Shown: positions 45,113-56,977 of the stretch, in pieces
Position numbering within the stretch: position 1 is the stretch's first letter
How the letters are laid out: every line of letters begins with the position of its first letter
Assembly: GCA_006538405.1 (NCBI GenBank)
Contig: BJKQ01000010.1
Span: forward strand, 1,860,001-1,924,000
Length of the DNA stretch: 64,000 nt
Direction of reading: 5' to 3'
Source: Hansfordia pulvinata
Taxonomy: Eukaryota; Ascomycota; Sordariomycetes; Xylariales
Notes under the pieces: generated by a model
Told to the model about the DNA's origin: nothing
Databases searched by the model: none
Seen by the model: only the letters and a program-made list of their open reading frames with translations
Program-made: the position numbers and the translations under genes

Positions 45113-45595
45113 AAGAGAGACACGGAGGACGGGCCACGATGGTCGGCGGCTTGCACAGCCAAAGTGCAGGCTGCACAAACAAAGTGCAGGCTTCCACCCC
45201 CACAGGGCCGGCCGGTGGCGAATGGGAATACATACGCCATGATTCCCTCCAGCCTTCTGGTAGCTGTGGGTGGCGATGTCGAGCTTTCGGCGCAGACATG
45301 GCGTTTCGAATTAAACCGGGCCCGCGAGGTGTTGCTCGAGAGAGGATTGCTTCCTCAGCCTCCTGGGAAGCCCTGGGCAGAACCGGCCGTGGTATACGGA
45401 CGGGTTTCGCATCTGGGGCGACCTTCCGAGTCGAGCCGTCGATCTCCCTGGAATCCCGCCATGGACCAATGGGAGGGCGGGACCTTGCGACAGCCATTCG
45501 GACCCTGTTTTTTCGGCACCTCTTTGAAGAGTTAGGCGGTCTTTTGGCACCTACCAGGCGAGGGAGTTGCCGCCGAAGCGCGGTGGGGGGCTAAA

Positions 45596-45655
45596 ACAGG
45601 GCCAGGACAGGGCTAGGACAGGGCCACGACAAGGCCACGACAAGGCCACAATAAG
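45596..45655 (+). repeat. Short tandem repeats (about 11 bp)
   Basis: Repeated ACAGGGC(C/T)AGG units pass into ACAAGGCCACG units; C/T and G/A differences distinguish the copies. Confidence 0.7.
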
Positions 45656-48259
45656 GGCTGGTCCGCTGCACAGCTGTCGAGAGTCAGCACTGCTGCTGCT
45701 GGGGGCCAGCATACGATACGCCGGGACTCACAGGTCAGGGCCGTCCGTGGTGGGGTGACCGATCGGCGCCGTTGTCTGTGTGGCGATGCTTCAAATTGAC
45801 AAGCGGCCAGCCGGCGGAGACGACGCCCACAGCCGAGAGTAGTAAAAGCGGCAGCAACGGCAGGGCGTGGATTTACGGAGACGGGGACGGCGAGGCCATC
45901 GCGAGGTCAAGATCTGCTGTCGAGCGGCCGGGGTATCGCGTCGCGGGCATTGTGCAGAGGTGGTATGCTATTCTGGTCGGGCACCGGCCGTCGGGTGCTC
46001 CGTACGGCCATCACAGGCTAGGGCGGTGTTGGTGGTGATGGGCAGCCCAAGGCAGTATCACGGGCGCCCATCATGATGGCATGCGCAACCAAAAAAAGAG
46101 AGCCGAGCGCGGGCACTTCGAATTGTCAAATCCTGAAGGAGGTCGAGAGACGATGGACGAGGACGCGAGGTGGTTCGGTGGCGAGGTCTGCGCAGAGCAA
46201 TCCTCAGCAGCGCCCGACAAAGGACAGGGCTGCGGTCCGCCGGCGAGGCTTCTGCGTATAGGGACTGGCCGAGTGGTTCTAGCAGTCGTCGCAGCGCAGG
46301 GCAGACGGTCGGGGGCGAGGCGTTTCGGATAGAATCGAGCGAGGCAGGCACTCAGGCACGGCATCGCGTGCACTTCAGCTTGGCCGTGCCTTCTCCATAC
46401 GGCATAGTAATAACCCGTCGCGAGTGGCTGCAAGAATGAAGTGCAAGACTTCAAGATACACGCCGCAGGGCTCCGGCGTGGCGCAGCTGCACGTACTCCG
46501 GCGTATTCAGAATACCGGCAGCCCAGGCAAGATCGCCGGAGATCGCCAGGGACGTGATCCAACTCGCCCCTTCCCATAGCGAGCCGTGGTGGTACGGCCC
46601 AAGCCTCGGCCCCCGCGACGCGCCCGTACTTTCGCAGGGAGGTCTGGTGTGGAGATACAAGCTGCAGCTCAGGTTTGTAAGTATCGAGGTACCTGTGCAC
46701 CTTCCTCGACTCCCTCGCTGAGCGGATTCCAAGGTGTGCTTCCATCCATCCCCGTCATCCAAGCCCCATCGCGACTGCAGTAGTACTCGTAATGCTCCGT
46801 CCGGGCACAGAACGAGGCACGATTACTCAGGTACCTGGCCTGACGACCTCACAAACTTCAACGGCTGCGATGCCTCCGACCTTCAATCGTCAATATTCGG
46901 CTCAAGCTTCATCGTTTCCAGTCCGATGGCCCACCTGGCCCTGACTAGGGATGATAGCGTGAGAGCTGCCATCCGCCATCACCAGCCGTGCAACTCGAGT
47001 TCACCAACACCGAACAGCTGCCTCGCCCTCCCCGGTCCCGGGTCCCCGGTCCCCGACCACGACAGGATCGCGCGTTGGCATCCCTCCGGCTCCCTTGCCG
47101 CCCTTCCAAAGCTTCCAGCGAACCCCCAACCTTCCAGCGAATTCCCCAAACCGCTCTGGCCTCTTCACAGCGCGCCTGTCGCGCCTGGGGTTGAACGGAT
47201 GCCGAGGTCGCCGACCATTCCCGCCGCCAGTCCGGCAGATGCATGCGTTGCGCTTCTGCCGAGCCAGCGGCGAGCTTCTACCGGGCCTTCCAGCCGCAGC
47301 AATGTCAGCAGTCGTGGATGGCCGCGCTGTTGAAGCCGAAAGACTGCGCTAGGGCCTTGTCTCGAGGTCGCAGCCATGTGTCTGGAATTCTGTTTCACGG
47401 CGCTTCGCCGCACACGTGGGCGTGGCGTCGGCTCCGACGCCCACGGCAATTCAGGTGCTCCCAACGACTCGGTCGAGAGGTGCCGTGCTCTCTCGCCGTT
47501 CGAGTATGTGCGTGCGCCGGCGCTTGCAGGGTTGGCCCGGTCTTGCGACCTGTCTGCTCTTTGTCTGGGGGCCGGGCCACAGTCTCCGCCGTCGCTACTG
47601 TGACAGCGTCCCCAGATGTCCGTGTCGCGAAGTCCCCGTCGGAAGAAAAAAAAATCCCACAGAATGTCAGGCTTCGCAGATCACTCGACTATTTACAGCT
47701 CTGGCGGCTGCCCGAAATGCCAACCATTCCAGCGAGTGTTGCCACATCGCTTGCTGGCAGGATGCACCAAGATCGACACACAGTTGCGCTCTCCAGGCGG
47801 AGGCAGCCCTGTTGGTCTCAATCCATACACGTCGAGAAGGGGAAAAGCCGTCTATTTTCAGCATGCCATTTCGTCATCTCTCTCTGGCCTAGCACCGCCG
47901 CCCGCCCGACGGGTGTGATCACGCGCGCAGAGATCAGCACTCAGCAATCAAGCCGAAACCATTCAACTTCCTGATGCGATGCAATCTGTCATCGCATCGC
48001 GACAAACGCCCTTGGACGTCTGGGTTCAATCCCAACACCCACACAAATCCATGTGTCAAGATGGCCGGTGCCTGGGAGAGTGATTGAGAGTGCGAAGCTG
48101 ACTGACAGGCAGGCCAACGCAGGCGGGCAACCCTTTCAGAAGTGAAGGCGCACCTTTGTGTGAATGCGATTGGCAACGGGAACCGACCTGACATCCAACG
48201 CTCAGTCACGACTCAGCCGTCACAATGCATCCTACGAGTATTTGTCGGCTCATCCTGAC

Positions 48260-48315
48260 TGCCCGCCAGCGGCCGTCTGTCCCATTCTCTGCCCGCCGGC
48301 GGCCGTTTGTCCCAG
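48260..48315 (+). repeat. Two direct copies, 30-bp period
   Basis: TGCCCGCCAGCGGCCGTCTG and its copy 30 bp on differ by two transitions. Confidence 0.75.
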
Positions 48316-50144
48316 CCCAGTTGCCCAACGCAAGGATTTCGCCGCCCGTCCCCGTCCCGGTGTATCGTCATTGTCTGTCGGCTCTCGCCTTACGTGCGCG
48401 GGTCCCGTTAGTGCTTCCTGTAAGGCTCTGCACTGTTGTGTTTGCTGCTGTGCGCACTCATTCCCAGCTTGGTGACCGCGCTCGCTACTTTCGCGATCCG
48501 TAGCGTGGCCATGCTAAAGTTAGACAGCAACCACGCATGCCATATCACTGCAGGAATTCTGCCGCCCCGGTCTGTCATCGGTAAGACTTGCTTGACGGCG
48601 TGTGCAGCTCCCTCGCTTAACCATGTTGTTGGACGACTTGCCTCATCTGGGCTTGATCGCTCCGCCATCATCACCAACTCTGAACAAAAGCAGGACGTGG
48701 GTTGCGGGCCCGGTCGTCGTGAGTGAGAAGCTTCACGGACCTCACTTCTAGCCAGCCGAGATAAGCTGGGCCAGCAATCAGCTACGGGCCGACTCCGGGG
48801 TAGAAATATGGCCCATGCGGAGGAAAACTGGATAGAGCCAGGGACTCGAGAAGTGAAATGCCATTTCCATCACCACGGGGCGACGGTGACAGACCGAGCT
48901 GCCGGCCGAGCGAGACGGTCCCGCCTGGGGTAATGGCGAAATCACCACGATCTGGCCACCGATCGCCAGGCACGCCGACCTTTGGGCAGCGGGAGTGGCG
49001 GGCGGGCAGGGACTCTTTGCAAAGTCATCTCTCTGAGACGAGGGGCGGCGCTCCTCGCGGGCGTTTCGCTGTCAGGGGCGCCGGGACTTGCCACGCGGCC
49101 ACGTTCCGGGGTCTGGTTCGCGGCGGTTGTTTTTTCCACCTTCTCTCCTCGTACAACGTCGGCGCCGCATCGTGTTTGAGATTCCGGCTCTGCGGGACCC
49201 TGGCAAGGGATCAAAGTTGCGTTGCTACCTAATCGCATGTGCCTGCGCTCGGCCCGGGGTGCGCCGGAACAGCCGCGCGGACCAGGGACCCCTGCGCATC
49301 TCCTGGCGCCTGCTCGTACGTGAGTATACAGGCAGCAGTCTTGAAGCGGCCGTGGCATGTCGGCCTTGTGGTGGTTGTCCGGCCCTCCTTTCGAATTTCC
49401 TCGGACTTTTCGGTCCTACGGCGGGGGGGCTGCCCAGTTGCTGCCATCCTTGACAGACGACGATCTCTCAGCTTTGGATCATGCATACCGGGCTGCCCGA
49501 CCAGGTCTTGTGGGTAAAGTTCCCGGGTGTGAGGCGGTTGTTTGGTGGGTGCGGGTTTGTTTGGGCCGGGGGTGGCACAAACGCCGTGTAGCCTGAGTTC
49601 CGAGGCAACAATGGCTACTCATTCGCCGAGAGATCCTGGAGCTCTGCGTTCGCAGTGTCTGAGCCCCGCCGGCACATGTTTTCTGGCAGAGACTGCGAGT
49701 CTGCTGATGGAGGCTGCGTGGTCGGGCGGTGCTGTGCTGTGCTGATGGGATCGGGCTACAGCCGCGCCGCGGAGCCGTTTGCCGCGCAGGAGCTATCCTG
49801 GATCCCTCCGAACAACGAACATTCGAGAGCCGGGTGCCATCCAATCAGAGTGGCCCCGGAAGACGGGGCCTACTTGCGCCGAGCAAAGTCTTTCTGTTTG
49901 CATCGTGATGGAAGGACGTCGGGGATACGGTGCGGCGCATCGGCATCTGGGGTCGGAGACCACAAGCAATGGTGAACACGGGGTGTTTCGCGAACTCTGC
50001 CGTTCCTCTGGGGAGGGCCCTTACCTGCAAGACATGTTGGTTATTTGTCATCGACCGTGGCTCTGCTGAACGGCTTGTGCGCGTAGCCAGCGGGGCGACT
50101 CGACAGAAGTCAACGAAGAGTGAAGCCAGACAAGACCCGGTGAA

Positions 50145-50160
50145 GGGGGGGGGGGGGGGG
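50145..50160 (+). repeat. G16 homopolymer
   Basis: 16 consecutive G. Confidence 0.9.
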
Positions 50161-50664
50161 CGGATCTGACGATTTGCTTCTGCCCAACGTTGCATCGCTG
50201 ATCCAGCGCTCAGCAGCATGCGATGCCGAAGTGCCCCTGAAGCACCAGTGCCTCTCGCCAGAGAGCGCGGGTCGCAGAGCACACGGCTGCGCACTGCTGC
50301 GACATGGTGATTGTCGCGTCAGGAGGCCGTGAGCAGCGGGTGAAGTTGCACAAGCAGCGCCCACAGCGCAGCAGTGAATGCGACGCGGGCCCGGCAGCCC
50401 CGTGTCTTTCCCAGCAGCCGCGATGCAGCATTTGGCAAACAGCGTTCTCCAAGGCCGCGGCCGTTTGCCTTGTCCCTTTGTTGCTCCCGACCCGCCGCCG
50501 GCGGCTATTGTGCGCAACGAGAGCCATATGAAAGCTCCTGCGCTCGCGGCCCGAATCACATCACATCCGTAAGAGACAGACGACGACGACGCGCAAAGCC
50601 CACCACCGCCCAAGCAGCAGTCTTGAGCCAGACTTGACTCGAAGTGCCCCAGCTCAGCTCAGCC

Positions 50665-51851
50665 ATGGAGGCGTACGGAGACGTGCGCAACGCCAAGGTC
50701 ATCATCGCCAGCATCAAGACGCATGTCGAGCGCCTGCAGCAGAACTACCCGGCCAGCCGCCGCGGGACCGGCCACGGCCAAGGCCAAGGCCACGGCCACG
50801 GCCACGGCCACGAGCTCGTAGGGCGCAGCGGCTCCTCGCCCTCGTCGTTGGCGGTGCCGGGAACCACCGCCGCTGCCGCCGCCCCGCCGAGGCCGCTGTC
50901 TTCTTCGTCGTCGTCGTTGTCGTTGTCACTGCTGCTGTCGTCATCACGACCATCGTCAACGACCTCGTCGCCCTCGCCCTCGCCTTCCTCATCTACGTTC
51001 CCGGCCTTTCTCTCTCCGCGCGGCGGCGGCAGCAGCGGCAGCAGCAGCAACACCGCCGCAGCCGCTCACCAGCGCTCCGCGACACCGACGCCAACCTCGA
51101 CCTCAACAGCAGCAACGTCGGCAGCAGCAGCAGCACCAGGGGAGGGCTGTTGGCCCCCCACGGCATCGCGACCGGCGTTTTCCACCACGTGGCCGACGAG
51201 TACGGCATCGACCTGCTCGAGTTCATCGACTACATGCGCTCGGGGGAGGTGGACCGGTTCTCGCGCGACTTCTTCGCGGCCTGCCCCGCGGAGCTGGCCG
51301 ACCCGCGCCTCAACAAGCCGTGCTTCGTCGCCGACCGGCTGTTCTGGGACCTCAAGTCGATCGAGTACGACGACAACGAGGCGGCGGCGTGGATCGGGAG
51401 TGGTGGTGGCGGCGGAAGCGGTGGCGGAAGTGGTGCGGCGGCGGCCGTCGTCGACCCCCGCCGGGTCCCCGGCGGCCGCCCCTGGGAGTTCCACGACCAC
51501 CTGCTCCGCTTCGTGCTGCTGTCGGCCGCGCACCTGCTCCGGCAGCAGCAGAGGCTGAGGCAGGAGAAGAGGCGGTCGACGGCCAGCAGCAGCAGCGGCG
51601 GAGGCGGCGGAGGCGGCGGCGGCGGCGGCGGCGGCAGAAGCGGTAGCGATAGCGGTAGCGGCTGGCAGTACCCGCCGCGCTTCCACGACCTCGAGACGTT
51701 TGTCAACTTCCACATCGACGTGCTGTGGTGCTTCACGTTCCGCGCGGGGCGGCCCTTCTCGCGCGCCGAGCACGGCTCCCCGCTGCCGCCGCTGCCGCCG
51801 CTGCCGGGTCGCAAGACGGCGTCGATGCGGGCGTCCACCGGGGCTACGTGA
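50665..51851 (+). CDS. Low-complexity protein of unknown function with a conserved-looking core
   Basis: The ATG at 50665 gives MEAYGDVRNAKVIIASIKTH and then a Gly-His repeat (GHGHGHGHE). The frame must change before about 51060 to reach GIATGVFHHVADEYGIDLL, EFIDYMRSGEVDRFSRDFF and LNKPCFVADRLFWDLKSIEY, which look like real protein. Two explanations: an intron 50818-51032 (GTAGGG...CGGCAG, phase 0 on both sides), or a missing base in the GC-rich trinucleotide region. The C-terminal part has two poly-Gly runs and ends RKTASMRASTGAT; FHDLETFVNFHIDVLWCFTF is its last ordered stretch. No family recognised, no signal peptide or membrane segment in the accepted frame. Confidence 0.6.
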
Positions 51852-52277
51852 TGGCGGCCTGTTTAGGGGAGGGCTGGTGAAGACTCGAGTGCGGTTGAGA
51901 CGGGCAAGAGGCTGTGACGGCTGGTCGAGAGTATACAGGAAGGGGGGCAAGAGGGGTCACAGATATGACCCAGAAGCATCAAGGATAGGGGCTGGCGCTG
52001 GCGTTTTTACTTGGGGTACCATGATTGGGTCTGCAGAATGACTGATGAATGACGCGAAATGAAAGCCGACTCGTCTAACCAACGCTCGCGCAGGGGTCTG
52101 AAAGGGACCTTAACTCCTCAACTCGCCGTGACAGGGTAGCCGTACAGGAATGTCGTGATGGTGCCATACAAAGGAAACCAGAACACTGAGAGTGTGGTGA
52201 GGACTGCCAATAGGTGTGGCAGACATGGGAGAGGAGGCAAATAACGGACAAAAAGAAGAAAAAAATTAGGCGCCGAC
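51852..52277. other. Spacer between convergent genes
   Basis: 3' flanks of the flanking genes. No other feature. Confidence 0.45.
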
Positions 52278-53627
52278 CTAGAACATGTCGTCGTCATCGC
52301 CGTCGCCATCACCACCAGCAGTGGCGCTGACAGCCTCCCCGATCTCCAGCCGGAGAGTCTCGTCGTCGAGCAGAACGACGCCGCTATCGTGCTTGCGCCG
52401 CCTCTCCTCCTCGTCCACACACGCATCGCCGTCTGTGGGCCGCGGCCTCGCCACTACCAGCTGCTTCTCCCCTTCCTCGCCCTGTCCCTCGCCCTCTCGC
52501 CCTGTCCCTCCCTCTTCCTCTCCCTCTGCCTGTCCCCCTTCCTCACCCCCGAGAAGGACCGCCCGGACAGCCTCGACCGCCCGCTCGGCCCTCCTCCTCT
52601 CCCCGGCCCTCTGGGCCCGCAGCCCGCACACCTCGCGCCACAGCCTGCCCACCTCCCCGCCGGCCCGGGCCCCCTCCCTCCTGAGGCCCGCGATCACCCC
52701 GTCCCTGCCCCGCAGCGCCTCCGCCGCCCGCGCGCCGACCTCCCGCGCCGCCCTCCGCCGGCCCTCCGCCTCGGCCCCCTCCGCCGCCCGCTCCGCCGCC
52801 CGGCAGTCGGCCCGGTACATCTCCGCGGCGCGCTTGAGCCGCCCGCAGCGCCCCTCCAGCTCCGCCTGCGCCGCCCGCAGCCCCTCGATCGTCCCCCGCA
52901 TCCCGCCATCGCGTCGAACCGCGCCCCCAGCTGCTGCCGCAGAGAGAGCTCCAGGGCGTGGTACTCGTCCACCGACGCGTCGGCCTCCCGGCACCGGGCC
53001 GCCAGCGAGGCCAGAGTCGACCCCGCGGCGGTCAGCACCGCGGGTCCCGCCGAGTTCAGGGGCAGGGCGGACTCGCCCGGGTCCGCGCGCTCGAGGGCCA
53101 GGCGGAGCGAGCGCAGGTGGGCCGCCAGGACGGCGATGGCGGCGGAGGGGTCGTTATTGTCGTCAGAGGGGGAGGGGGAGGAGGAGGAGGAGAAGAAGCC
53201 CAGGTCGCCCAGCGAGGCGCCCAGGTGCGCGAGCGCGGCCGTCTTGTCGGCCAGGGCGCGCAGGGCGGCGTCGACCAGGGGCTCGAGGTTGGCAGGGTGC
53301 TGGTCCTCGTCCCCGTCTTCTTCTTCTTCGTCTTCTTCGTGGCTGTCTTTGTCTTTGTCTTTGTGTCCGTGTTCATGTCCGTGTTCATGTCCGTGCCGTT
53401 GGTCCTCTCGCTCGACGTCTTCGTCTTGGTATACCTCCATGGTGGTGTCCTTATCGTGGTTACAGTCGGCCGCCGAAGAGCCCGGCGCCACCAGGCCCCG
53501 GACCAGCTTGGCCGACAGCCGGCGCTGCAGGCGGGACTGCGCGTCGAACATGCGGCCCAGCTCGGCCAGCTCGGTGCGCAGCGCGGCGTTGGCCTCCTCC
53601 TCCTGCTCGATGCGCGCCGCCGCGTCC

Positions 53628-53662
<35 letters not shown>

Positions 53663-54754
53663 GGCGTCTCCGTCGTCCCCGCGGAACGGCGTCTGCACGC
53701 CCAGGTGCAGGGCCGCCGGCGGGTCAAAGGAGAGCAGCGCCGTGGAGTGGTTGCTGCGGGCGGAGAAGGGGGTGAAGGGCATCGTGGGGCTGGTCGGCGG
53801 CGGCGACGGGAACGACGTCTGCAGGTTGCTGTTGCTGTTGCTGCCGCCGCTGACAGTGGCTTTGTTCCTGCTGCCCCTGGACGGCGTGCTGCACACCAGG
53901 TCGGCCATGGTCGAGTCGCCGAACCTCGCGTCGTCATCGTGATATTCCTCCAGGGGGTCCCGAGCCGCCAGCGTCCACTCGTGGCTACGGTTGTCGCTGT
54001 CCTCGGCAGCAGCGGCAGCAGCAGCAGCAGCAGCAGCAACAGTAGAAGCCCGGCCCAGCTCGGCGCGCAGGCTGTCGACCAGCCGCTCCAGCTCCAGGAT
54101 GCGGTCCGTGTCCTGCGCGACGGTGCTGTCGTGGCAGCGCTCGATCTCGTCGTCGCGCTCCGCGATCTCGGCCCGCAGGCGCGCAATCTCGTCCCGGTCG
54201 CTGCGCGCCCGCGCCCGCCGCTCCCCGTGGATGGCGTTCATCTCCTCGCTGAGCCCGTTGCGCCGGATCCGCCGCTGGAGCCGCGGGCTGAGCAGCTGCC
54301 GCCGCAGCGGGACGACGCAGACGGGCTGCTGCTGATGCTGCTGCTCGTCTCCGTGTCGGTATCTGTCTTGCTGGTCGGTGGCGGTGGCCGCCGCCGGGGC
54401 GGAACGCCGACGCCGCTTGCTGCTGGGCGTGGACGCGGCTGCCCCGCCGCCCCGGATGGCGGTCCGGTCCAGCATGGGGGTCAGGCCGGTGGTGTTGGCG
54501 GTGGCCGTTGGAAGGGCCTGGTGGCTGTCGTCGTCGTCGTCATCGTGCTGGATCTCCGGGCCCGGGTCCGAGAAGCGGACTCTCCGCTTCGTGCCCCTCT
54601 TGGTCGCGGGCGTGCGCGCAGCAGCAGCAGCTCTGGACTCTCTACGCGGGGTGGGCTTGGGAGGCGGTGGGGAGGAGGCCGGGTCGCGGGCGTGGGCGGC
54701 CGACTGGCGGCGGCCGCGACGCAGGGCGATGGGGAGGCTGCTGTCCGCGTCCAT
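52278..54754 (-). CDS. Nuclear-type coiled-coil protein with polyQ and His-Gly repeats (one apparent frameshift)
   Basis: From the ATG at 54754 a continuous frame covers about 620 residues: a basic N-terminus with KRRVRFSDPGPE, LLSPRLQRRIRRNGLSEEM and several heptad-rich coiled-coil segments (DEIARLRAEIAERDDEIE; DRILELERLVDSLRAELG), an alanine run, an 11-Gln run, HEHGHEHGHK repeats and an acidic block. At CCC 52902-52904 the frame fails; one added base continues RFDAMAGMRGTIEGLRAAQ into a long C-terminal coiled coil and an acidic end GDGDDDDMF at 52278. Total about 824 residues. The architecture suggests a structural nuclear or spindle/kinetochore-type protein, but I cannot name the family. 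Glutamine, alanine and His-Gly repeats are encoded by pure trinucleotide or hexanucleotide repeats likely to vary between strains. Confidence 0.75.
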
Positions 54755-55649
54755 GGTGCGAGGGCGGGCCAGCGAACCAGCGTGAGGGTGGATGGTCGGG
54801 TGGGATGGGGAACTTGCAGCGGCAGAGCGGGGATGGGGACGGAGGTGGTGTTTTATCTACTCGAGGCACGCCGGGGACGTGTCAGGGTGCTCGTTTGGCA
54901 GGGGATGCGGACTACTCGTATCAAGACGCGCGGGATCACAGGCAAGCATTCACGGGCTGGCTATAGACACGCACCGGGTCGCGTGCGTGCCAGCATAAAC
55001 AAAGGCGGTTTGCCCCATCCACGGCGAGCCGGTCGCGATGTTCGTATAAGGCAGCGCACGTTTATTGATTATTGACTTGTGGCCTGATCGGGACTAGTGG
55101 CGGGCAACCGCTGGGCCGCGTCCGCCTCCGCGTCCGCCTCCGGAAAGACGACGGCCATTCACGCGCGCCCTGCAAGGATGCCCTGCGGCCTGTGAATGCG
55201 GCCCTCAGCCACGCGCCCCTGGATTGCGGGTTCCCCCCGGCAATCGCGTCGCACAGAACGGGGCATAAAGGAAAAGGAAAAACAAGAAAGCTGTCCGTTG
55301 CTGAGCAATGGCGTGTTGTGGTCGATACCCGCTGCTCTGGGGCGGGCGGGCGACGGCATCGTCACTGATCCTCCTCAGCCAAGGAGCCGCATCGTGCCTG
55401 CTGAGGCTTCTGTCGGCCGGTGTCGTCGTCCGTCCCCTCTCCTCGATTCGCGAACGCGCTCGTGGGCCGTGACCCTCTGATCGGGCCGCAGAAATATCGA
55501 GCCCCGATGAAAGGCGCCGCCGACTCCCTGGCCTCCAGGAACAACGTTGATGAGCCACCACCTCGCGACCAGTGCTGGCGCTGTCCTCGCCGGGCCACAC
55601 GTGGCTGCTCATCGCTGCCCTTAGCTCGTGCCAGCGTCGGTAGTTGGAC
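54755..55649. other. Intergenic spacer
   Basis: Promoter of the coiled-coil gene and 3' flank of the second 2EXR gene. No supported gene. Confidence 0.45.
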
Positions 55650-56977
55650 TTACACCTCGTCTGGCGATTTCGCCAAGGTAGGTCGGCTCCAAGGGTTTGT
55701 TGTAAGCAGGAGGAAACACCTCACATTCGAGTTGGGATAACCCCGGTGGTAGATCTGCGAAACTTCCAGAACGAATCGCCCTTGCAAGGTCACCAGATCG
55801 ATTGTGTCCTGTGCTGGGGGGCCCTCGTATTCATATAGATGGCATGGAAACGCAGTGTACTCGTGTTTGCGGTCGTTGAAAACGTGACAGTCGAACCCCT
55901 CGTTTCGAGCAAAGCCTGAAAGATTTCGGTCAGTAGATATCATCTAACCTTGCATTCGCCGCGTAGGCACCTACCTTTATACGCGTTCAGCACAGTCCCC
56001 GCATCGAATCGCCATGCAGACCCTCCGCCGTTCCGCCGCCGATCTGCCTTGCGGACGTCTGAGCTCTCGATCTTGTGCATCCAGTAAAAAGCCTCCAGGT
56101 CCGGGAAGTACTGCAGCAGCTCCACAACCGCTTCAGGACATATGCTGCAACGTTTGCAATAGATGTAATGCTGAATCGAACCACAAAGGCATTCATACGG
56201 GCTGAGAGCAAAGTGATCCTTCGCTGGCTGGGTCTTCATCAACTTGCCGATCAGTGCCACCCTTTTTATTCCAGAGAGGTTTGACCTGGACAGCTCGGTC
56301 GCGATTTTGTTGGGATTGAAGTCAGTGCCGTCTAGGTGCAGGAAGACAATGTCGTTGGTGTTCATGATGGCACCAGCTGGCTCGCAACTAGGTCTCTGCT
56401 TGTCTTTTTTGGATATTCGAGTGTCATAGTTGCACATGAGCTTGGACGGGAACCCCCCTCTTCGGAAAGTATCGTAAGCCCATCTGTCGAGAATCCTGAG
56501 CTCCAAAAGGCGCCGCCACGACGAGATATCGGCTTGGTGGGTCAGCCCCATGGCAGTGAATTGCAAGCCGCGAGGCTGTTCGACACGACCGCGCTCCCCA
56601 GGCAACATGAGTACAAAGTGGCTGACCCCGGGCTTCCTGAAGATGTCCTCGAAGACCATCTTGTAGATCATGACCTTCAGCTCTGGAGGCAGTCGAGAAA
56701 AGCCGGTTTCTTCCTTCGTCTTATCGGCCGCCTTATTCTGCCTGTTCCTCCTCTTGCGAGTGGGGGTGCTTGATTCGGGGGCCGGGGTGGTAGTCGGTTC
56801 TGGGCGCGAGGGAGAACCCGAGTGCGAGCTGGAGTGACCACCAGCTTCGCCGGACATGGCTGGAGAGGATGCACGGCTGCTGGTCGGCTGCTGGAAGAGC
56901 CAGTGTGACGGCGGCCCAAATGGATAGGACAAGGCTTGCGAAGCGCCTTGTGAGATAAGACGGGCTAAGGCAAGCAT
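55650..56977 (-). CDS. 2EXR/F-box-like domain protein
   Basis: Exon 1 56977-55975, intron 55916-55974 (GTAGGT...CTTTCAG, phase 1), exon 2 55915-55650; about 422 residues, or 382 if translation starts at the second ATG (56857), which I find more natural because the first 40 residues are not conserved-looking. After a Ser/Thr/Pro linker and a basic stretch (RKRRNRQNKAADK) comes FSRLPPELKVMIYKMVF, the 2EXR/F-box-like entry motif. Later parts contain a CxC/CxxC cluster (YECLCGSIQHYIYCKRCSIC) that may bind zinc. Function unknown; a second member of the family lies 22 kb away at 32412. A possible further donor (GTAAGT) overlaps the stop codon, so a longer 3' form cannot be excluded. Confidence 0.75.

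Larger units (their letters stand above)
44822..50664. other. Gene-poor 5.8 kb region
   Basis: No supported gene. Contents: tandem ACAGGGCCAGG-type repeats (45596-45655), a 30-bp-period direct repeat (48260-48315), and a G16 run (50145-50160). The longest frames (46071-46745 minus, 47243-47974 plus, 50110-50613 minus) are Arg/Ser/Cys-rich, overlap other frames and contain no domain, consistent with chance in GC-rich DNA. Confidence 0.5.

Noticed and set aside
46071..46745. 224-codon minus-strand frame
   Set aside because: Cys/Arg/Ser-rich, no family resemblance, overlapped by competing frames.
50110..50613. 167-codon minus-strand frame
   Set aside because: Crosses the G16 tract and has no recognisable protein content.
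52285..55075. Very long plus-strand frames (496, 517 and 705 codons)
   Set aside because: Antisense shadows of the coiled-coil gene; their Val- or Ser-only stretches mirror its glutamine, alanine and acidic codons.
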